Shown: positions 48,898 to 61,442, counted from the first letter of the stretch. The stretch is 64,000 bases of DNA from Lethocerus indicus (GCA_019843655.1 JACDQD010000001.1:46150443-46214442), one strand, 5' to 3'. Notes: generated by a model not told the origin, from the sequence alone. Made by a program: numbers and translations.

Positions 48898-49180
48898 AAT
48901 TGGGCGTAAGGAATCGACCCTTGGGGATCCATCAAGCCGTCCACTCCTACAATATTAGATCCTCGGAATCCACAATCCGTTCCGATTTGAAAGTCCCATC
49001 CGTTCATTATCCGACGACTTCCCGTTATAATAAATCCTACCGTGCAAACCTATCCTTCGATCCTTCGATTCGACGTTTCGCGTCAACATCCTGAAAATCG
49101 GCCTTAAGAGGAACTGGCAACGTGATTTCCTATTGGCCTACTGTCTAGTAAGGGCCGGAGCGGGAGTCCCATAAATGATG
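48898..49180 (+). mobile_element. Second Jockey-type LINE 3' fragment
   Basis: In one frame the sequence gives WGSIKPSTPTILDPRNPQS, matching the .LWGSS.P...KIQ.FQSK motif. In another it gives TIRSDLKVPSVHYPTTSRYN, matching the D(L)KVP.V...I...Y.KY motif, and later RLKRNWQRDFLL, the usual final residues of Jockey ORF2. Two frames are needed, so it is inactive. Its sequence differs from the copies at 1.0, 2.1 and 47.6 kb, suggesting a separate subfamily. Confidence 0.7.
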
Positions 49181-51414
49181 GGTGGATTCTTCGTGAAATG
49201 TACATTTGTATTATCGAATCGCACTTTCACTCTGTATAATTTAAAAAAAAAGATTGTAACGACTTAAAATAAAAAACTAAAGGTTTCTCCCGCGCCTCCT
49301 CTTGGCGGAGATAAAAGGTGCTAGGGGAGAATCGAGGAAAGGAGAGCACACGAGGAATTAGTGAAGGTGTTATTGTTAAAACATCTGCGGTTATTAAAAG
49401 CAAAACTTCCACATTGTTGACAAGAGCCACCTGGAAGAGAGAATAAGCTGAGAACAAAAAAATTTTGGGACATCTGTTCATAACAGTTTTGATTCTTATC
49501 GTAGTGCCTCGTGATCGTGAGTGAAAATTAAAAAAAAATATTTCGCTCTCGACTGGGAAGGAAAATTTCCAGGCCATCGATCGATTTAAGAAATCCCCGT
49601 TGCGGACAGTTCGGAATATCTGTCAGCGATTTAGCGTTTCTGAATATTTCGCGTCCTGCCGAGCGACCGTGCGGACCGGACGCAGTAACATTGTAACTTA
49701 TCTCCCGGCAGTTTCTTCGGTCAATAAAACGAAATAATAAGGTTCCCAGAACTGGATTTCTACTCTATAAACCAATTTGTCTTGCCCGGAAAAATTGATT
49801 AATATTACGCTATTCGTTATTACGCGGTAGTGCAAAAATATTTTATTTAACTTTGCGCGGGCCTAGAATTGCGTATGGGGAGCGAAGAGGGAGTGGCATC
49901 GGAGATTTTCGTAATTTTTTTTCCTCCCACCCCCCCAACAAAAAAAATAAAGACGTTTATTCTTCAAAAGACGTGCGAATGGCCGACAGGGTAAATGAAG
50001 CCTTTATGTCCGAGAGCGAGCTGCATAATTCTTTGCTGTGTGTAGTCGGGGGAACAGGAACGAATGGGCCGTGAGACGAAGAGCGGCAAATTGAAAGCGG
50101 GGGTTCGGCTCACGTAGCGGCTAGTCCCTAACCTCACACCGACTCGAAACCGCTTTATTTAGTCCCCTCTATCCCAAGACACGGACTCAATTATAAGTGA
50201 ATATGGCACCGAGCCTTTTGTTGGCCGAGGTTCTTTTCTGTTTAAAGACAGTCGTCTTCTTTTTAACATACCGACCTCGGCAATCCTTTTCCTTCCGCAC
50301 CGGTCGTAAATGTTTTTCGGACCGCCTCTTCAGTGGCCACCGGTCGTTCGCAATACCGCACCGATCTTCCGTCTGCACTCCTTTGTGATGACTTTCTATT
50401 GCGCGCCCCAGCTGTAGCATTTAAATACGCGGAGGCGGACATTAAAGCCCGTCTATATACATGCAGGGTTTCTCTAAATTAAACGTCGAGCGTTCGAAAG
50501 GATACAAAGGGGCCTAGAGGATCAAACCCGTTCAAAAAAAGGCCGTGAACATTTTTGAAATAACAAAAATTTTCGATATTTCGACTTTCCTTTATGGACT
50601 TTTACTGTTGACGGAGTATGGGCCGAATCCCCAAATATTTTTTCCCTTCGGTTTTGAAAATACCACAGAAAACAGTGTAAGAACAACAATGTTCACCCGA
50701 ATTCACCCGAAACATTTTGGTAAATAAATGACAATCCGGAAGACAGGAATGTAAGCGAACCAAAGTAAACCTGTAGGAGGAAACCATTTCGGAGTATTCA
50801 ACTATGTATAATTCAATTGAAGGTAGTTATTTATCAGTACCTGGCGAATTAATAGGGGAAAGGCAAGTTTACTCTCCTGTTTACATGCCATAAAGGAATT
50901 TCCTTTTCCTTTTTTTTCCTTCTATGAATTTGTCAGTTATTGAGCAGAAACGTTTGAATGAGTTACAATAATAATTATGCCCGTGTTTTGGATTACACTT
51001 GTTTACCTTTATTGGACTTCCAAAAAACGAGCTAACAAAACGCATATGACCCCAAGTCCTGGATATTTATTTTGTGTTATTGCGTCACTTCATTATGAAA
51101 TTAGGTTGTTGATTATCTCCCGTTGTCCAAGGGCAAGTCAGAAGGGGGTCGGTTTGAAACCGTTTTGGATCTGGCCCTATTTTTTTATTTTTTTTTTTGT
51201 TTAATTTGGAAGCACGCGAGCTCCCCTATGGGGAATCCCACAGTTTTTTCTTTTTCTTCTGACTGGCAATTTCATCCGGCCTACGACACCCCCCCCCCAT
51301 TTAGTCTCCGGGCAGGGGTCCATCTGCCCAACAAAATTATCTATACTGCTTTACTACTCCCCTATTTAAGAGACCTCCTTTACAACACAATCACTTGACT
51401 TTGACAATGACTTT
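49181..51414. other. Unassigned intergenic DNA
   Basis: Frames of up to 116 codons (49227-49577, -) with no motif. Poly(T) and poly(C) short runs near 51180 and 51290. Nothing supported. Confidence 0.45.
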
Positions 51415-51568
51415 GTTTCCTGTCATATATTTGGAAGTCAAAACCTAACAGTTGTGACCAGTTGTGTGACCAAATAAATTTGACCAATAATCAGACAGAC
51501 AATCCGATTTACAAATTCCCTCCCAACACAAATAAGACAAACAACATCCCCCAAAAACACAATAACAA

Positions 51569-51624
<56 letters not shown>

Positions 51625-51805
51625 TATACACGACAAACAGACAACCACCACAGTACAAGTGGCAGTGATAGTGCAGTGAGGATGCCCAAAAAACATCCAA
51701 TGTGCCAAAGTGACTAACACCGCTACTGAAGATGGTGAGCAGCCGAAACCGGTCTAACAAAAGAACAAACGAGAGACAGAAACACACCAAAACACACGAA
51801 ATCTA
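51415..51805 (-). mobile_element. TIR element, left half in reverse (copy H)
   Basis: Reverse complement of the left half of copy F, from GGTTTCCTGTCATATATTTGG-like sequence (51415-51435) through the ACAAACAACATCCCCCAAAA segment, a (TA)n array and the TIR ending CACACGAAATCTACG. The (TA)n array at 51572-51616 is an expansion not seen in F or G. The right half is absent. Confidence 0.75.
51572..51616 (+). repeat. (TA)n microsatellite in TIR copy H
   Basis: About 22 TA units inside the reverse-oriented half element. Confidence 0.95.
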
Positions 51806-53589
51806 CGATATTTCCGGATATAGTTTCAAATTCTTGCAACAAATCCAAATATTTTTCAGGATTTCGTTCTAGCGCGTTTGTTTAATAAAAAGTAGTAAGA
51901 ATTAAGCCGGGTGAATTTTAACAAATAAGTACATAAAAATCTCGATATTTTAACGGAGTTAATGTTGGGCCTCGATTTACAGCGAGAGACAGTAGTGAGG
52001 GAGCGCCTATGACAAAATAACTCACTACTCGCGAGACTGTTCAATTTTATGATAAATTCTTAAGTCGCTCAGTCCGAGAAAGGGCTGTAATGGGGACTGT
52101 TTTAGTGAAATGGTCCTAATCAGCCGTATACGTGGCGGGCGGGGGGTGGCGGAGCCTACCGTCCGGCCCCGGCTTTAAAGGGGTTAAAAACTGAGAGATT
52201 AAACCACGCCAACAAGGAGTGGGGAGGGGGTAATGGCCGAGGCATTTAGGTCTGCCAAAAGTCGATTAACTTGTCGGATTTTTAAGATGAGGCCGCCTTA
52301 TAAGGAAGGAGAGTGAAGGGCCCTAACTGTTTAAAGGGGCGGTGTGAGTTCCCAAATTAAAGCGGGTTATGAAGGTAAGTCAGGCGCGGAGTGGGAAGGA
52401 AGAGCTGTTAACACCCGCTAAGCTCCTTAACTCTACAACTTACAGGGGCTTATACCCTCCCCACGACCGGCGCCATCCGCAAACGGTTAAGCTCCCAGGT
52501 GTCTGCCGGAGGGACGGACAGACCAATCCTGGCGCTTCGGCGGGGGCTTGAACTTCGATAATTGGAAAATTTCAATTAAAACTATGAATCCTTCTAAATG
52601 AACGAATGAATTGGGGACGGCGGTTATCCTGAAAATTCAGGATATTAAGGATCGGAAGTTATCTCGAATTCGCATGCACGCTGCAGACATTTCGCTCATC
52701 TAGACTGGGTATATAATAAGCACGATGGTTCGTGCGGTGCAATATTAAAAAAACCCGTATATCACTTTATTTCCAAGATACGAAGCAGTCCTATGCGTTT
52801 ACAAATTACTTTAGTCCTTTAAATGTTTAAACGATATTCGTCTGTATATATTTATTCCTCTACATTAAGAAACGTCCGACATCTCGTTAGTTGGGGATCG
52901 GATGTGTTCTCTTTTACTCAGATTGCAAATTCAAAAATATAATTACAGAGAGTGATTTTTGGGGTTTTGGGGGATTTTGAATTACCGCAGCTTATTTTCT
53001 TTTAATTGTTTTTTCCTTCGAGCCCCAAGATAGCGAGAACTTGGGCCCTAGGTAAACTGGACATTTACTACCGCGGTCCAACTTTTAAGGCCCATTAAAT
53101 AAAGCCTAAGTTTCAAGAGCCGACAGTTCAATCGAAGCTTCGGTTAATACGCGTTTGCTTGAAGAACTATCTGCACCCGGATTTAATGATAGGGGAAGTT
53201 AATTGGTTTCCGCCGTTGGGCGGCACAATTTTATAGGTCTACTGTTTCCCCACGGATGTTGCACGGTTTCATTATGGGCAGAAATGCAATTAATAATTAC
53301 CACCGTCGTTATACCCCGTGTCTGATTTGAGAGACGCTTGTTTTATTTGAATATTGCGTGTCGTCGTTGGGCCCTGTTTGGCACATGCTATATTCCTAAC
53401 GGTGTCCATTTCTCTAAGAGACGCTAACGTGTAAGGTGGGATATTAAATGGTAAACTATCGGGGTTCTGTCACCCCTGTCACTACGATGCTGTCTCTGTT
53501 ACTCTCTCTAGTACATATCTAATAATACTGTCGATAATACTGGTTGTGAAACAATGATAAATAGAAATTAATAATTGGCCTCCATCCTT
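51806..53589. other. Unassigned intergenic DNA
   Basis: No frame above 62 codons and no recognised repeat. The 5' part of the LINE at 53590 (ORF1, most of the endonuclease) is not detectable here, consistent with 5' truncation or decay. Confidence 0.45.
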
Positions 53590-54694
53590 CAATCCCAAAA
53601 TTATAGCTCCATCTCTCCATACATATTGGCCCTCGGATATCTCCCGTCTTCCTGACCTACTAGACTTCTTCCTTACCTCTGGTATCAGGGGAGTCTAAAA
53701 TACCATCTCAGTCCTTGACGACCTCACATCCGACCATAGCTCAGTACTCCTAACTATTGCTACTAATCCAATTCCAATCCCTCGACCTCCAACACTTACA
53801 CTTAGCCCAACTGACTGGATTAAATTCCAAAACCTTTTAGATTCTCGCTTAAACCTTAATATCCGCCTAAAAACCCCTCCGGATATAGATTCCAGCCAAA
53901 CAAAACTTTACTACAATTATCCAAAAATCCGCTTGGGAATCTTCTAAAACTCCAAAGTTCTAGCCTAACTTCTTATCCTTATACTTACCCCAGCATATAA
54001 GACTCCTCATAACAGCAAAAAGGCTCGCTCGGGCTGTCTGGAGGCTTACTCGTTATCCTTCCGATCGTCGTAGATTCCATCAACATTCACAACTCACTTC
54101 CTTAAAATCCGAAAGATACAACTCCTACGTCTCTTCACTCTCCACTTGTGACTACTCTTTGTGGAAAGCGACCAAACGACTCCTCGCCTATCCCACAACG
54201 AGTGCGCCTCTTCGCAAAAGTGATGGCTCTTGGGCCAGTTCGCCAAGCATTTAACCACGACCTTTCAACCACATCCTGTAAGTGATCTAGAGCACACCAA
54301 CTCGGTTCTAGAATTTATCCAATCACCCCTCCCTCTCTCACTTCCTCCTAAGGCCATTATTCCCTCGGAGGTCTCCTACAGCATACGAAAACTCCCAGCA
54401 CGTAAAGCCCCCGGCTTCGACCTGATAACATCCGAGCGATAATATTCCTAACATACCTTTACAATAGCATAATGCGAGCCACCTATTTCCCAATCCTTTG
54501 GAAGTTCTCCCTAATAAAACTAATCCCCAAACCTAAGAAAAGTCCTTTTGAACCGTCCTCCTACAGGCCAATCAGCCTTTTATCGTTACTCTCAAAAATC
54601 TTTGAGAGAATCCTTTTAAAACGACTCCTTCCAATCATCGATTCCTCAAACATAATTCCTAGCCATCAATTTGGCTTCAGATCGCAACTCTGGC
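53590..54694 (+). mobile_element. Jockey-clade LINE fragment: endonuclease, linker and start of RT
   Basis: The 5' part gives PDLLDFFLTSGIRGV and later LDDLTSDHSSVLLTI. That is the C-terminal end of the apurinic-like endonuclease, including the SDHSxV motif. A linker follows with AKRLARAVWRLTRYPSDRRR, YNSYVSSL and SLWKATKRLL, and then SDGSWA. The RT fingers follow in shifted frames: KLPARKAPGFDLIT at about 54390-54435, then FSLIKLIPKPKKSPFEPSSYRPISLL (in part) and a HQFGFRS box near 54665. The order is exactly that of Jockey ORF2. Stops and frameshifts inactivate it. At about 54695 it is cut by a TIR element. Confidence 0.85.
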
Positions 54695-54940
54695 CTTCAG
54701 CAGCAGCAGTCAGTTTGGCACATCGGACGCTTGTGGGGGGCATCCTGTTTGCAGTGTCACTTACTTCGCTTGACAGAGTTCATCCTGGAAACAGGCAACG
54801 AGCGTCTCATCCGCCAAAGTGAGTCACACTGCTACTGAGGGTGGCGACCAGTGAGACCGAACTAGCGAGAGGAGATTGAAGACCGTGAAAACTACTCAAT
54901 GTCAAACCCTCTCAGATCCCAAAACAGGTATTCCAGGCTA
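54695..54940 (+). mobile_element. TIR element, short derivative nested in a LINE (copy I)
   Basis: It starts inside the RT domain of the LINE at 53590-54694. Part of a left TIR core (TTTGGCACATCGGACG) is followed after about 100 bp by the right TIR (GTGAGTCACACTGCTACTGA ...) and the right extension ending CAAAACAGGTATTCCAGGC. It is diverged from the other copies, so an older insertion. Its presence in the LINE gives a relative age: the LINE came first. Confidence 0.6.
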
Positions 54941-55372
54941 GTTCGCCGTTTTATAGCGCATTTTACAGCTACATTGTATTGTTCAACTATTCGAATTGAA
55001 TTTAAAAGCCTATTGCGCAACATGCGCCGGTTTGTTGGAGGGTGACGGTTGGCCACTTGACAACACGAAGCCGGAGTACTTAATGCCGCAATATTAATAG
55101 TTGCCGACATAGTAGTGCTAATTTAATGCATTGTTTCTGCTGAGAATTACGCTGGCATAGATAAAGCAATGTACAACTTACTAATCTTCTTTATAACGCG
55201 ATTTCCTCATTACAATAATTTGCTACAAACACATACATAAACAATGTATTGAACATCGAAAAGAACAAACGTTATGTTAGCCAAATGTAACTCATTGTCA
55301 AGTAATTTTCATTAAGATCTCTGACTCCTTTAACAGTGATAGAGCACCTCATCGTAAGTGCCACCGCTCAGT

Positions 55373-55480
55373 GACTGGAATTCTACGATGGGGAGAATCC
55401 AGGACCATTCATAAGATGTTATCGATCTATATTATTCCTTCAGCTTGACGGATTTGCTTGGCCATTTTCTTTTGGCGACG
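55373..55480 (+). repeat. Dispersed repeat R2, copy 2
   Basis: Diverged match of 36645-36750 in the same orientation. Confidence 0.5.
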
Positions 55481-55561
55481 ATAAACGAAAATTTCGTGTA
55501 CCAATGAACAAATATATTACTTCGCGTTTGCTTTTTTTAAATTCTTGAGGTTCATGATAAA

Positions 55562-55768
55562 TAGTTTTGGAATACCTGTTATGTGGTCTGCTACGGTTTG
55601 GATTACCGCAGTTTTCTGTCCTCTCGCCGGTTTGGTCTTCTAACTAGATTACTAAGTTTTTGCAATACATTTTGGATTGCAACCTCCAACCAGCGAGAGG
55701 TGACAGAAACGCACGAAATCTACCGTATTCCAACCTCTCGCAGGCCACAAAATAGGTATTCTAAACTA
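55562..55768. mobile_element. TIR element, 207-bp palindromic derivative (copy J)
   Basis: TAGTTTTGGAATACCTGTTA at the left and the inverted AAAATAGGTATTCTAAACTA at the right frame a short centre containing TAACTAGATTACTAAGTTTT and TTGCAATACATTTTGG. The centre matches the end of the internal unit in copy F. Both ends carry the outer extension that in longer copies is only on the right. The left copy has lost the TAGATTTCGTGTG stretch. Confidence 0.65.
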
Positions 55769-56471
55769 AATACCATGTCATTAACAGTACATACGTAGGG
55801 AAAATTCTTGCCCAGAAGTTGAGTAATACCCTGTGAATCTGCCGTGTTTAAACGTGTGGTCGCGATATGCCGTGAAGTCATGATAAATGGCCGGCTGCAG
55901 GAGAATGCCGGAATGGAATTTGTATAAATAAATCCCCACTACACCGGACTAAAATATTACCTTTCCCAAAATGAAGATCTTCTAGTCCCACCAGTCGCGT
56001 TATTCCGAGCGTTTTCCGCCATTGTCAATTGTACAGTCGAGTACTTGCGCGGGCTTCAATTCTCCCAAACCTTTTTAACTATTTCTGGAATTATTTCAAT
56101 ACGCAATACCTCGACGTTAATAGTACCTGTGGCTAGATCTGTCGGTAGAAAGTGCAGGGCGGCCGATACAGGAGAGGCGGGAAGGCTGGCTGTTCTTAGT
56201 CCTCCATCGGCGCCGTCTCTCCGGTCTCTGGTTGGCCGGTCCATTCGGAGGCCGGCCATTTTGACGGCCGCATACCTCCGCCGTTTGACTGTCGAGGGCG
56301 AGTAGCCCGGCAACTCCCCGCTCATTAAAGAATATTACTTTTGTCTCCCCAACCTACATGCTCACTGTTCGTTCCGGCGGACAAGTCTTAATAGAAGAAA
56401 AAATAAAGTTTGGAAGTCGCGAGGTTTTCATTACTCTTGTACATGGGCTCGATCAATTATTTATATATGTC

Positions 56472-56479
<8 letters not shown>

Positions 56480-56524
<45 letters not shown>
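56480..56524 (+). repeat. (TA)n microsatellite
   Basis: About 22 TA units. The 94-codon frame across it (56358-56642) is not credible as a gene. Confidence 0.95.
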
Positions 56525-56525
<1 letters not shown>

Positions 56526-56938
56526 GTATATAATTTAAAAGTGCTTCAACACTGGGCATTTACAGACAAGGAAGGTCTTATATTTTTTCCTGGTTTTTAT
56601 CCAGGAAGAAATCCCTGTAGAGGTAGAGTGGAAACCGCATAATTCCCTTAATCCTACTGGCTTAAGGCCATTCCATTAGGAATGTGTATTGAACCTAATC
56701 TCAGTGGCCCCCCGTAGCTTCTGTTCTAATGGTCTCTTGGGGTACGAGCGTTTTGCACCGCGTCCGGATCGGCCCACCATTAACCTGAGTAACAGGTGCG
56801 CTTGAAATCCACTATTAATATTTCCGTACTTCGGGGCTAAAGTAAGGCTTTCTTTTCTTTCCTTCTTTTTATTCCGCGATAAACAACAACTCGCTCTCAG
56901 CTAGCGAATAATTTCTAGTGCCGGCTGGATTATAAATT

Positions 56939-57268
56939 GGCAGAGGGTCGAAGCTTACAATAAAAAAAAAGGTCTCTTCGTAATAATTTCGTCTCCGAAT
57001 CGTATTACGCATGGTATTATCGGTATTCTGTCTATTATGTCGGTGAGTAAATCGTGTTTGTGGTCAGTTGGCGTTTTCGGGGGTATGTCGAGGGCAATAC
57101 GGAGCCATACGTTTGCGCAATTTGTAATTTTTTCAAACGGCTGTTTGCCGCGTAACAGGACACGCTGAAAGCAGGGAGGGCCTGATGATTGGCAGCAGGT
57201 CGAAGTTTACAATAAAATGTAGAAAAACAACGAGCTCTCAGTAATAATTTCGTCTCGGATTCGGCTTC
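56939..57268 (+). repeat. Two diverged direct repeats about 250 bp apart
   Basis: 56939-57003 and 57190-57260 share TTGGCAG..GGTCGAAG.TTACAATAAAA, then TAATAATTTCGTCTC.GA. A third weak match (CTCGCTCTCAGCTAGCGAATAATTTC) lies at 56890. This may be a decayed satellite or the ends of an unrecognised element. Confidence 0.6.
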
Positions 57269-57768
57269 TCGTGGGCGGGTTAAAGAATCAGCCGTAGAAA
57301 AATAACTGTGGTGCCTATTAAAATTCTACTGTACGGTCTCAGAAATGCTTACGTCCGGGCGATGAGTGAAAATCAGGTATAAATGAGCACAAAGCGTATT
57401 AAACGTTGGCCGAATGATGTGGAGGGAATAGGCCAGGCATGTTGGAAGCTATTAAAATCTCGAATATCCACTGGGAACTCACATTAAAGACCTCGAGGCG
57501 GCCCGAGGAGTGTAAAAACCTTAGGCGCGGCTCTTAACTGGGAATGCAGCCGAAGCGAGAAAGAACAAGCCCTTCCTATTCTCGAATGGAATTCGTCTCA
57601 TAATTCCAACCTCATTCTCTCTTCTTACGAGATTTCCATCTGCTTGCGTCGTCATCCTTCTATTATTCCGGAACGTATTTTCTCAGCTCGACAATTAGTT
57701 CGCAACGAAATCGCGTTTGAATTGTACAAAAACCGGCCGAGAAACGCCTTAAAAGAATGAAATAATTG

Positions 57769-57956
57769 TAGATTTCGTGTTCTTCTGCCTTCTCTCGCTG
57801 GTTTGGTCTTTTGCTAAACCGTTTTCGGATGCTCGTCATCTTCAGTAGTGGTCACTGTTACTTTGGATGCATTTTGTGGGGCTTTAGCAAAAGACCAAAC
57901 CAGCGAGAGGAGACAGAAGAACACGAAATCTACGGTATTCCAACCCTTCGCGGACC
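57769..57956 (+). mobile_element. TIR element, 188-bp palindromic derivative (copy K)
   Basis: Left TIR from 57769 (TAGATTTCGTGTTCTTCTG) runs to about 57880. The inverse right arm follows almost at once (CTTTAGCAAAAGACCAAACC to ACACGAAATCTACGG), then the right-only extension ends at about 57956. Nearly all internal sequence is lost, leaving a fold-back sequence. Confidence 0.7.
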
Positions 57957-58552
57957 AATGTTTTGGGCGGTATTCGTTTAAATATACATTTATAGTGGTG
58001 TAAAAAATGCTGTTCGATAATATTTTTTGAAGGGAGCCAGTTGTGGAAAATAAAAATGGAGACCTAAATACGTTTGACTGTTATTTGCGACACGGATGCC
58101 GGTAGAGATAAAGTTCTCAGAATCGGCATTGCTGGCCGTCGGGTGGGAGTTTTGGATATCCCCCAACTGCAATGAGAACCGAATCGAAGGACTCTCTCCG
58201 AAAGTGCAGCTGCCGCGCTGGCTCCGCGTATTTTTAAACGCTTATTTAACCCCAAAGGGTAGGCAGTTCGGTCCGAGAATTGAGACGAAAATAAATTTCA
58301 TTGCCGAAAACAATTTTAACCGAGCCAGCTCCAGTATTGTTTTCAGCCGGAAGTGCGGCGCGAGTTCCGGATTATATTCCAAGCTTAGATCAATCTTCGG
58401 TCCGGCCGGGTGCGTAATTCATTCGAGTCGTCGTATTTTCGGCATCCTACCGAAGATAGGGAAAGGCCGAAATCGTTTTTCGATTGAGAGGAAATTTTGA
58501 AGCCGGAGACGGAAAATCGGAACTTAACGCCGTCGACGAGGTATCCCATCTG

Positions 58553-58815
58553 TTTTATTTATTGTACAATCAACAAACAACTGTTATAAGTACATTGAGG
58601 AAACTTTACTTTTTATATCTCTTGTTTCTCTCGTTAAAGAAGTCATCCAATGATGGCACATTTAACGTGCATTCGGGCTGCAGAAAATCTTGAGACCAGT
58701 GGCGTTTAAGCCGTCGTGGTGAGGGGGGGAATGGTGGGTAACAGAGGAGAGGACTTCAACGAGAGAATTAGGATGAAACATAGGAAAGCGATCCCGTTAC
58801 CATGGCGGTGTTTAC
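58553..58815 (-). mobile_element. Jockey-clade LINE, 3' end fragment
   Basis: The segment 58680-58790 matches 1205-1300 closely (GGCGTTTAAGCCG, a G-rich run, GGGTAA.AGAGGA, TTAGGATGA). The 58555-58600 part reads TGTACAATAAATAAAACAG on the minus strand, the same 3' terminus as the copy at 48051. Only the end of ORF2 and the 3' UTR remain. Confidence 0.7.
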
Positions 58816-58844
58816 CTTATATTCAGTAGTTCAATTGAAATTTG

Positions 58845-58925
58845 CGGTCGAAGATTCGCCACCGGGATTCGAACCAGGGCCGACCCTGAAAACCCAATCA
58901 AATTCGCGTTAGTCCGATTGAACTC
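58845..58925 (-). mobile_element. SINE-like sequence with perfect B box
   Basis: The minus strand has CCTGGTTCGAATCCCGG, a B box with a nearly complete T stem, at 58862-58878. Upstream sequence contains no convincing A box. It directly adjoins the LINE tail at 58553-58815. Confidence 0.3.
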
Positions 58926-61384
58926 CTAGAAAGGAGGCAGAACATCCTTAAAACCGAAGGTCTATTTACGGAGGCATTTAATTACCGGATTTTTTTGAGT
59001 TTGCGGAAATCGAATAGCTTCCCCCCCCAAAAAATCGCCCGGATTGCCTGAATCATGTCGCCGGCATAAATTCTGGAACTTAAGCTCCCCCTTCTTTACT
59101 GTATCAGATGCCCGAAACGAGTGAGCTCGGGCTTCTAAATGGACGCGCCCCCTTTTCCTTATAAATATGTCCCATCCTAGCTTTATTTTATACTGTGCGT
59201 CATCGCAATACAGTGTCGAATTTGATCTAAGAAAAATTAAGCAAAAAGAAACCTATTTCTTGAGCGTCAATTCGAAAAACACGAATTACCGAAAACGTGT
59301 GATCGGTGTTAAATTATTGATTATATATTTTAAGCGCCGAAACTGACCGATTCGGATATTTCTTACGAGTTGCAAACAAAATAATGGACAGGCGTCTAAA
59401 TTGAAATTAATATTCGGTTTCGGATGAACATTGTAGGGACGAGACAAATACACGTGAAACAGATACCCGTTCGGCAGGAAGTTCTTCAGTCGGTAATAAT
59501 TAAATGCCATACATCATCCCCTCTGGCCCCCATTCCCCAGAAACCGGTGCTTCCCGCCATATGCCGCCTCCCCGGAAACAGGAATCTGCCCCTTTGAAAT
59601 TCTGAAACTTGAACCATAAATCTAGTCGGCCGGAGCGGTGGTGGGCTGAAGGGGGCTTCAGGAAAACCGACCGATTCCTCCAAAACCCCGGGTCTCTCCC
59701 TTATTGCCGGAAAACACACATTCGTGGAAAATGAAAAGCTTCTCTGTCCTAACCTCCCGCCTGAAGCCGACTGTTGCAGTAAACTAGTTGTGGAGTATTA
59801 AAAAATGGCTACAGGTCAGCCATGTAAATCCTCTAGTCCAGTTGTTTCCAAACTGTTGTTACTGCATCCCTTTAAATAAATATGATCTCCCCCTATTGGT
59901 TTCATACAGTATAAAATTCTAGAATTTTTTTGGAATTTTTTAGAAAACAAATAATATTTAGAAAATTTTGACACGGCACCACATTATAAGGATATATATA
60001 TGTAAACGAATATATAATATGTATATATAATATAAATATGTATATATAATATAATAATTCTTTACTTGTTTTACTTGCAGTTTTCCTGTGCTCATTCACA
60101 TCATCATTCCTGCGGTGTCTTTGATTGGCCGAGAAGAGAAAGAAAGGTGTATTTCATCGATGGTACTTCTTACCTAAGGTATTGCAACTGTTAGGTATCG
60201 GAAAACATCCTGCTTTAGTCTGTGATCGGTAGGGGCATCGAATAATCCGCGCTCCGGATATTGTATACGCTGCATAAGATGTAAACGTAATGTACGTATA
60301 CCGGGAACACGTCCTCGGGGATAGCCCCACAAGATACAGGACGGTTTTTTACCCAGTGGTAATTTAAGGGGATTTTTTCCTCCTGAACACTCCTCAGTCA
60401 ATTTAAATGTGAAGAATAGGATGCACAAGAGGCGTATAATTCCTTTCAAATCCTGTCTTCTCAGCGTATAACACGCGATTTTTTAATGTGACAGCCTTAG
60501 TAATTTGTGTTCTGCGGATTGTCAATGGATAAATCGAATTTTCCCAAGAACCCTACAGAACCGGAACTTTGCGCCGTAGTGCCGTAATAGCATTTATCTT
60601 TTATTTATTTCCGTTTCACCTAGGCCAAGATATAAACCACTTATATCCTCGGGGGCTGTAGCCGTTCGGTGTTTGCCCGGGGTTGAAGTTAATGCGAGCC
60701 GTGGCCTAATAAACCAGGTTTCACGGCGCACGGCCCCGCAGCACTCTGATGACAGTAAATTCCATCGAAGGGAACGCTGACCTACTCCTTTCCGTAGCCA
60801 CCGGCTGATCGAAGCCCTCGTAAGTTAAGCCACGAAATAAGAGTCCAGAGCGTCCGTCGAAACGTTCAAGTCCCAACGGAACGAATGACATCGATCGCTG
60901 GCGGGAAAATGATATTTGAAGCCCCGTTCATTCCACGACGCAGAGGATGTTGTCTGTAATCTTCCATTTAATGACTCCCACAAGTCATAAAAGACGACGG
61001 ACCGATTAGTAACCATTTAAGATTTCTTAAAACGGCCCTGCTCTAAACTCATGATAACCGAGCTTCTGAATGTCTGGCCATTGAGAAAAAATCTTGTCCG
61101 CAGCTCGAGCGATAATCATTTTTACCGGCGGTAAATGACCGGCGGTAAAAATCGGCGAAAATGGCCTCGGTGTTGCCTTGTGCGATAAAAACGTGTATAT
61201 ATATACAATGTATATTAAATACATGGTATGCTAACTAGGATAGCGAGAAATGGATAAACTGCCAAACTATTGTCAGGCCTAAGAGAAGGTATTTAAAAAA
61301 TATATCACTGTCCCTGCTTATGTAGTTTCCGAATTTTTGTAATTTTTGCCGGCACTAATTGGACGGCGTCGGCGGGTGGGTAGA

Positions 61385-61442
61385 GTGGCTTGGTTGAGCG
61401 GATAGAAACTTCAGGCGTCAATAAATCGGTTCGAAAATTTAA
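61385..61442 (+). mobile_element. SINE-like tRNA-derived head
   Basis: TGGCTTGGTTGAGCGGAT (A box-like) and, 40 bases later, CGGTTCGAAAATT (partial B box). The cloverleaf does not close, so not a functional tRNA. Confidence 0.3.

Noticed and set aside
51438..51790. Frames of 83-93 codons on the minus strand
   Set aside because: They lie within TIR copy H and cross its (TA)n array; no transposase motif.
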